A stretch of DNA of 20,673 nt from assembly GCA_002428225.1 (NCBI GenBank), contig DIUD01000004.1, forward strand, positions 1 through 20,673. Reading direction: 5' to 3'. This document shows positions 16,578 through 20,673 of this stretch, piece after piece. The stretch is from Roseovarius sp. UBA6167 (lineage in GTDB: Bacteria > Pseudomonadota > Alphaproteobacteria > Rhodobacterales > Rhodobacteraceae). The position numbers and the translations under genes were made by a program. Positions within the stretch are counted from its first letter, which is position 1; each line of letters opens with the position of its first letter. The notes beneath the pieces were generated by a model. It had not been told where the DNA came from and ran no database searches. It worked only from the letters and a program-made list of their open reading frames with translations.

Positions 16578-16988
16578 TCAGAACGGTCGCACAACCACGG
16601 CCCAGAGCACGGCAATCACCACCAGGACACTCATTTCGTTGAAAATTCTCAGGTACAGGTCACTCTTGTCAAAGACGCCGCGCCGCGCCCGCAGCACCAG
16701 CCGCCCGGTCCAGCCATAGTGCAGCGCCAGCACCAGCACCAGCGTGATCTTGAGATGCGTCCAGCCCGGCCAGCCGAGCCAGTGGGCAAGAACCAGCCCC
16801 GTGCCGATGGCGATGATACCCAGCCCCAGCGAAAACCGGTAAAGCCGGATCGTCAGATCGCCCAAGGGTCCGAACTCTCCCAGCCGGTCCCATTCCCGGC
16901 GCCAGTAGATCAGCGCGCGCGGAACCGCAAAGATCGACGTCATCCAGCCCATGACGCAGAGAATGTGAATGATCCTGACCCAGTCCAT
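16578..16988 (-). CDS. CopD/HemJ-like small membrane protein
   Basis: A 136-residue integral membrane protein with about four membrane helices. Its pattern matches the HemJ/UPF0093 (oxygen-independent-type protoporphyrinogen IX oxidase) and CopD families: His8 in WVRIIHILCVMGWM, Arg24 in VPRALIYW, Lys80 in WTHLKITLVL, His90, and FNE (116-118) in YLRIFNEMSVL, ending VVVRPF. Two features deviate from HemJ as I know it: the motif after Arg24 lacks its usual His (IYW rather than VYH), and the Pro after FNE-x is Ser. It may therefore be a paralogue rather than the haem-synthesis enzyme. The start at 16988 places the conserved helix at the N-terminus; longer frames cross the glc promoter. It is divergent from glcD. 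Confidence 0.8.
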   Translation of the reverse strand: MDWVRIIHILCVMGWMTSIFAVPRALIYWRREWDRLGEFGPLGDLTIRLYRFSLGLGIIAIGTGLVLAHWLGWPGWTHLKITLVLVLALHYGWTGRLVLRARRGVFDKSDLYLRIFNEMSVLVVIAVLWAVVVRPF

Positions 16989-17049
16989 GCACGATGACTG
17001 CCCGACCCGCGCCCTCGGCGCAAGGGGTTGGGCCGCGTTGCGGCAAAAA

Positions 17050-17071
17050 GGTTTCGTCACGTCACGAAACC
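17050..17071. promoter_or_regulatory. Palindromic operator candidate upstream of glcDEF
   Basis: A perfect inverted repeat, GGTTTCGT (17050-17057) and ACGAAACC (17064-17071) with 6 bases between, lies 36 bases before the glcD ATG. It overlaps the expected -35 region of the promoter listed separately. Its size and symmetry fit a dimeric helix-turn-helix repressor or activator. It lies in the divergent gap and could also influence the HemJ-like gene. The cognate regulator is not in the window. Confidence 0.55.
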
Positions 17072-17080
17072 GGTTATACA
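17052..17080 (+). promoter_or_regulatory. Candidate glcDEF promoter
   Basis: TATACA (17075-17080, within TTATACAAT) is a good -10 box. Seventeen bases upstream, TTTCGT (17052-17057) is a weak -35 box lying inside the palindrome. A start near 17087 would give a leader of about 20 bases with GAGGAG (17095-17100) placed correctly for the glcD ATG. A weak -35 under a palindrome suits regulated expression. Confidence 0.45.
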
Positions 17081-17106
17081 ATCGCGCCAATCCGAGGAGA
17101 TGCCCC

Positions 17107-18555
17107 ATGCAGATGCCCGCGCCGAACCCCGCGATCCTGTCGCGCAAGGCCGAGCTTGTGGCGCGCCTGCGCGCGGTCCTGCCCGCCGACGCGGTGATCG
17201 CGGACCCGGCGGAAACGCGCGCCTATGAATGCGACGCGCTCACCGCCTACAGGTGCCCGCCCATGGCCGCGATCCTGCCCTCGTCCACGCAGCAGGTGTC
17301 GGACGCGCTGGCGATCTGTCACGAGATGGGCGTGCCCGTGGTGCCGCGCGGCTCCGGCACCTCGCTTTCGGGCGGGGCGCTGCCCACGGCCGACAGCGTG
17401 ATCCTTGGTGTGGCGCGGATGACCGCGGTGCTGGAGACCGATTTCGACAACCGCTTCATCCGCGTGCAGGCCGGGCGCACCAATCTTTCCGTCACCGGCG
17501 CGGTGGAGGCGCAGGGTTTCTTCTACGCGCCCGATCCCTCGTCGCAGCTTGCCTGTGCCATCGGCGGCAATATCGCGATGAATTCGGGCGGCGCGCATTG
17601 CCTCAGATACGGCGTGACCACCAACAACCTGATGGGCGTGACCATGGTGCTGATGGATGGCACCGTGATCGAACTGGGCGGCGCGCATCTCGATGCGCCG
17701 GGCTATGATCTGCTGGGGCTTGTCTGCGGCTCGGAGGGGCAGTTGGGCGTGGTGACCGAGGCCACCTTGCGCATCCTGCACAAGCCCGAGGGCGCGCGCC
17801 CGGTGCTGATCGGCTTCGACAGCAACGAGGTCGCCGGGGCCTGCGTCAGCGACATCATCAAGGCGGGTGTGCTGCCGGTGGCGATCGAGTTCATGGACCG
17901 CCCCTGCATCCGCGCCACCGAGGATTTCGCCCATGCCGGCTATCCCGATTGCGAGGCGCTGCTGATCGTCGAGGTCGAGGGCAGCGAGGCCGAGATCGAC
18001 GCGCAGCTCGCGCTCATCGAGGGGATCGCCCGCCGCCACGACCCGGTGGAACTGCGCCAGAGCAGATCGGCCGAGGAGAGCGCGAAAATCTGGCTTGGCC
18101 GCAAATCGGCCTTCGGCGCGATGGGGCAGATCAACGATTACATGTGCCTCGACGGCACCATCCCGGTGAGCGCGCTGCCGCTGGTGCTGCGCCGCATCGG
18201 CGAGATGTCGAAGGAATTCGGCCTCGATGTGGCCAATGTTTTCCACGCGGGCGACGGCAACATGCACCCGCTCATCCTGTTTGACGCCAACAGGCCCGGC
18301 GACCTGGAGACCTGCGAGGCGTTCGGCGCGGAAATCCTCAAGCTCTGCGTCGAGGTGGGCGGCTGCCTGACCGGCGAGCATGGCGTCGGGATCGAAAAGC
18401 GCGACCTGATGGGGCATCAATATGGGTCCGAGGACCTGGCCGCGCAGATGGATGTCAAGGACGTGTTCGATCCGGGCTGGCTCCTGAACCCGGCCAAGGT
18501 CTTTCCGCTCGACGCCTCGCGGGCGCGGCGCGCCGCCCGCGGGCGCGCGGCTTGA
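17107..18555 (+). CDS. glcD: Glycolate oxidase subunit GlcD (FAD-linked)
   Basis: FAD-binding catalytic subunit of glycolate oxidase, 482 residues, oxidising glycolate to glyoxylate and passing electrons through GlcF to the respiratory chain. The PCMH-type FAD domain has VPVVPRGSGTSLSGGAL (76-92) and PDPSSQLACAIGGNIAMNSGG. The C-terminal FAD-oxidase domain has NVFHAGDGNMHP (His380, His387) and the GEHGVGIEKRDLM block (423 onward). ATG 17107 follows GAGGAG by 6 bases. glcE follows after 19 bases. A D-lactate dehydrogenase of the same family is possible, but the glcE-glcF order makes glycolate oxidase the best call. The usual neighbouring GntR regulator gene (glcC) is not upstream; a HemJ-like gene is. 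Confidence 0.95.
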   Translation: MQMPAPNPAILSRKAELVARLRAVLPADAVIADPAETRAYECDALTAYRCPPMAAILPSSTQQVSDALAICHEMGVPVVPRGSGTSLSGGALPTADSVILGVARMTAVLETDFDNRFIRVQAGRTNLSVTGAVEAQGFFYAPDPSSQLACAIGGNIAMNSGGAHCLRYGVTTNNLMGVTMVLMDGTVIELGGAHLDAPGYDLLGLVCGSEGQLGVVTEATLRILHKPEGARPVLIGFDSNEVAGACVSDIIKAGVLPVAIEFMDRPCIRATEDFAHAGYPDCEALLIVEVEGSEAEIDAQLALIEGIARRHDPVELRQSRSAEESAKIWLGRKSAFGAMGQINDYMCLDGTIPVSALPLVLRRIGEMSKEFGLDVANVFHAGDGNMHPLILFDANRPGDLETCEAFGAEILKLCVEVGGCLTGEHGVGIEKRDLMGHQYGSEDLAAQMDVKDVFDPGWLLNPAKVFPLDASRARRAARGRAA

Positions 18556-18574
18556 GCGTTTCGGGAACAGTGAA

Positions 18575-19684
18575 ATGACGCCCCGGACAGAGGACGAACT
18601 GGCCGCGATCATCAAGGGGGCCGACGCGCCGCTGCGCATCGAGGGCGGCGGCACGCGGCCCATCGGCGGGCGGGCCGTTGGCGCGCGGCTGTCCACCTCG
18701 GCGATGCGCGGCATCGTGCTCTACGAGCCGGGCGCGCTGACGCTGGTGGCGCGCGCGGGCACGCCGCTCGAGGAGGTGGAGGCGGCGCTGGCGCAGGAAG
18801 GGCAGCGGCTCGCCTTCGAGCCGATGGATCATCGCGGGCTTCTGGGCAGCGCGGGCACGCCCACCATCGGCGGGGTTGTGGCCGCCAACGTGAGCGGCCC
18901 GCGCCGCGTGCAGGCCGGGGCCTGTCGCGATTTCCTGCTGGGGGTGCGCCTTGTCGATGGCGCGGGGCGGATCGTCAGGAATGGCGGGCGGGTGATGAAG
19001 AACGTCACCGGCTATGATCTGGTCAGGCTGATGGCGGGCAGCTACGGCACGTTGGGCGTGCTGACCGAGGTGGCGCTCAAGGTGCTGCCCGCGCCGCAGG
19101 CAGCGGTAACGCTGCGCCTTTCCGGGCTGGACGACGCGCAGGCGGTCGCGGCGCTGGCGCGCGCGCTCGGCTCGCCCTTCGAGGTCACGGGGGCCGCGCA
19201 CCTGCCGGGCAAGGCGACGCTTCTGCGGATCGAGGGCTTTGCCGCTGCGGTGGCCTACCGGGCGGAACGCCTCGCCATGCTGCTCGCCCCGTTCGGCGCG
19301 GTGACGATAGAGGACGACCCCGCCACCGTTGCCGCCACATGGCGCGACATCCGCGACGTGGCCGCGTTCCACGGCCGCGCGGGCGATATCTGGCGGCTCT
19401 CGGTCAGGCCCACGGACGCGCCCGGCATCATGGCGGGGCTGAGCGGGGTCGAGGCCCTCTATGACTGGGGCGGGGGCCTTGTCTGGCTGCTGGCCCCCGA
19501 GGGGAGCGCGCAGGCGATCCGCGCGGGCGTCAACGCAAGAGGCGGCCATGCCACGCGGCTGCGCGGCGCCGGGGCGGATGCGTTTCACCCCCTGCCCGCG
19601 CCGGTGGCCGCCCTTCAGGCGGGGCTGCGCCAGCGGTTCGATCCGCGCGGCATCCTCAATCCCGGCCTGATGGCCAGCATGTGA
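18575..19684 (+). CDS. glcE: Glycolate oxidase subunit GlcE (FAD-binding)
   Basis: Second FAD-binding subunit of glycolate oxidase, 369 residues and shorter than GlcD, as usual. The PCMH FAD segment is seen as PLRIEGGGTRPIGG (19-32), TPTIGGVVAANVSGPRR (95-111) and GGRVMKNVTGYDLVRLMAGSYGTLG (138-161), the last being a strong GlcE signature. The C-terminus ends FDPRGILNPGLM, the normal family ending. The start ATG 18575 is 19 bases after glcD, with GGGAA upstream; glcF begins 10 bases after its stop, so all three genes form one operon. Confidence 0.94.
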   Translation: MTPRTEDELAAIIKGADAPLRIEGGGTRPIGGRAVGARLSTSAMRGIVLYEPGALTLVARAGTPLEEVEAALAQEGQRLAFEPMDHRGLLGSAGTPTIGGVVAANVSGPRRVQAGACRDFLLGVRLVDGAGRIVRNGGRVMKNVTGYDLVRLMAGSYGTLGVLTEVALKVLPAPQAAVTLRLSGLDDAQAVAALARALGSPFEVTGAAHLPGKATLLRIEGFAAAVAYRAERLAMLLAPFGAVTIEDDPATVAATWRDIRDVAAFHGRAGDIWRLSVRPTDAPGIMAGLSGVEALYDWGGGLVWLLAPEGSAQAIRAGVNARGGHATRLRGAGADAFHPLPAPVAALQAGLRQRFDPRGILNPGLMASM

Positions 19685-19694
19685 GGGGCAGGGC

Positions 19695-20673
19695 ATGAAG
19701 ACCGAATTCACCGCCGAACAACTGGCCGATCCGAAAATCGCCCGCGCCAACGAGATCCTGCGCGCCTGCGTGCATTGCGGTTTCTGCACCGCCACCTGCC
19801 CCACCTATCAGGTTCTGGGCGACGAGCTCGACAGCCCGAGGGGCCGCATCTACCTCATCAAGGACATGCTGGAAAACGACCGCGTGCCGGACGCGAAGAC
19901 CGTCACGCATATCGACCGCTGCCTCTCGTGCCTGGCCTGCATGACCACCTGCCCCTCGGGGGTGCATTACATGCACCTCGTGGATCAGGCGCGCGAATAT
20001 ATCGAGCAACGCTACCGCCGCCCGCTGGGCGACCGTGTGCTCCGCTGGCTCCTCGCGCGCATCCTGCCCTTTCCGGCGCGGCTGCGCGTGGCGCTTCTGG
20101 CGGCCAGGATCGGGCGGCCCCTTGCCCGGCTCGTGCCCGACGCCCGCCTGCGCGCCATGCTGGCGATGGCCCCGAAGCGCATCCCCCCCGTCAGCCGCAA
20201 CGACGACCCGCAGAGCTTTGCCGCGGAGGGTGCGCGCCGGATGCGGGTTGCGCTGATGACGGGCTGCGCGCAGCGCGCGCTCAACACCGATATCAACGAT
20301 GCCACCATCCGGCTGCTGACGCGACTGGGTTGCGAGGTGGTGGTGGCCCGTGGCGCGGGCTGTTGCGGGGCGCTCACGCATCACATGGGCAAGACCGCAG
20401 AGAGCCACGCGGCGGCCGCCCGCAACATCCGCGCCTGGGCGCAAGAGATGGACGCAGGCGGCCTCGATGCCATCGTCATCAACACCAGCGGCTGCGGCAC
20501 CACGGTCAAGGATTACGGCCACATGTTCCGCCATGCGCCGCTGGCCGGGGATGCCGCGCGCGTCAGCGCCATCGCCATGGATGTGAGCGAGGTGCTGATG
20601 CGGCTCGACCTGCCCGAGGGGGGCGACAAGGGCCTGACCGTCGCCTACCACGCCGCCTGTTCGCTGCAACACG
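19695..20673 (+). CDS. glcF: Glycolate oxidase iron-sulfur subunit GlcF (3' truncated by window edge)
   Basis: Iron-sulfur subunit that takes electrons from GlcD/GlcE; the first 326 residues are visible and the gene runs off the right edge without a stop. Two 4Fe-4S cluster motifs are complete: Cys25, Cys28, Cys31 and Cys35 (CVHCGFCTATCP), and Cys76, Cys79, Cys82 and Cys86 (CLSCLACMTTCP). The first CCG-type domain follows with TGCAQ (Cys191), GAGCCGALTHH (223-230), NTSGCGTTVKDYG, and the start of the next at AYHAACSLQH. ATG 19695 follows a GAGGGGCAGGG ribosome site. Membrane association in the family comes mainly through this subunit. Confidence 0.95.
   Translation, partial: MKTEFTAEQLADPKIARANEILRACVHCGFCTATCPTYQVLGDELDSPRGRIYLIKDMLENDRVPDAKTVTHIDRCLSCLACMTTCPSGVHYMHLVDQAREYIEQRYRRPLGDRVLRWLLARILPFPARLRVALLAARIGRPLARLVPDARLRAMLAMAPKRIPPVSRNDDPQSFAAEGARRMRVALMTGCAQRALNTDINDATIRLLTRLGCEVVVARGAGCCGALTHHMGKTAESHAAAARNIRAWAQEMDAGGLDAIVINTSGCGTTVKDYGHMFRHAPLAGDAARVSAIAMDVSEVLMRLDLPEGGDKGLTVAYHAACSLQH

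Noticed and set aside
14378..16615. A very long open frame (745 codons) on the minus strand
   Set aside because: It is antisense to the well-supported 683-residue membrane protein, is rich in Arg, Gly, Ala, His and Pro as GC-rich antisense frames are, and shows no domain.
16989..17147. N-terminal extension of the HemJ-like protein
   Set aside because: It would cross the divergent promoter and operator and the start of glcD, and conserved HemJ-like sequence begins at the Met at 16988.

Overview
The window looks like chromosomal DNA from a high-GC alphaproteobacterium, most likely Rhodobacterales (Roseobacter/Rhodobacter group). This is inferred from protein style, from the mutM-enoyl-CoA hydratase pair typical of that order, and from DUF1285 next to a MoxR operon. 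I see no rRNA, tRNA, CRISPR array, phage gene or transposase. Genes are densely packed and no gene-free stretch exceeds about 200 bases.

Layout, left to right. (1) 3-1856: the 3' part of a branched-chain-amino-acid-type ABC permease (LivM) and its periplasmic binding protein. (2) 1933-5515: a three-gene biotin-dependent acyl-CoA carboxylase (biotin carboxylase, biotin carrier, carboxyltransferase) in which the usual fused alpha subunit is split in two. (3) 5614-8976: mutM (DNA repair), an enoyl-CoA hydratase and a succinate-semialdehyde dehydrogenase. (4) 8977-9133: a convergent intergenic region holding a roughly 100-base palindromic repeat element. (5) 9134-16468: a DUF1285 gene on the minus strand, divergent from a tightly coupled four-gene plus-strand operon: MoxR AAA+ ATPase, DUF58 protein, a large BatA/DUF4159 membrane protein, and a second large membrane protein with a VWA-like and a glutamine-amidotransferase-like domain. 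(6) 16578-16988, minus strand: a small CopD/HemJ-like membrane protein. (7) 17107 to the right edge: glcD, glcE and the start of glcF, the three subunits of glycolate oxidase.

How they work together. The left block looks like uptake plus carboxylation of a branched or short-chain acid or its CoA ester; the substrate cannot be read from sequence. The hydratase and aldehyde dehydrogenase fit central carbon and fatty or amino acid catabolism. The glc genes oxidise glycolate to glyoxylate at the membrane; a perfect palindrome overlaps their likely promoter.

The best candidate for an under-described system is the MoxR-DUF58-DUF4159-VWA/GATase operon. MoxR ATPases with VWA partners are generally thought to act as chaperones for assembling protein or metal-cofactor complexes. 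Here three successive products carry VWA-like segments, and only the last keeps a full DxSxS metal-binding motif. The window does not name a client.
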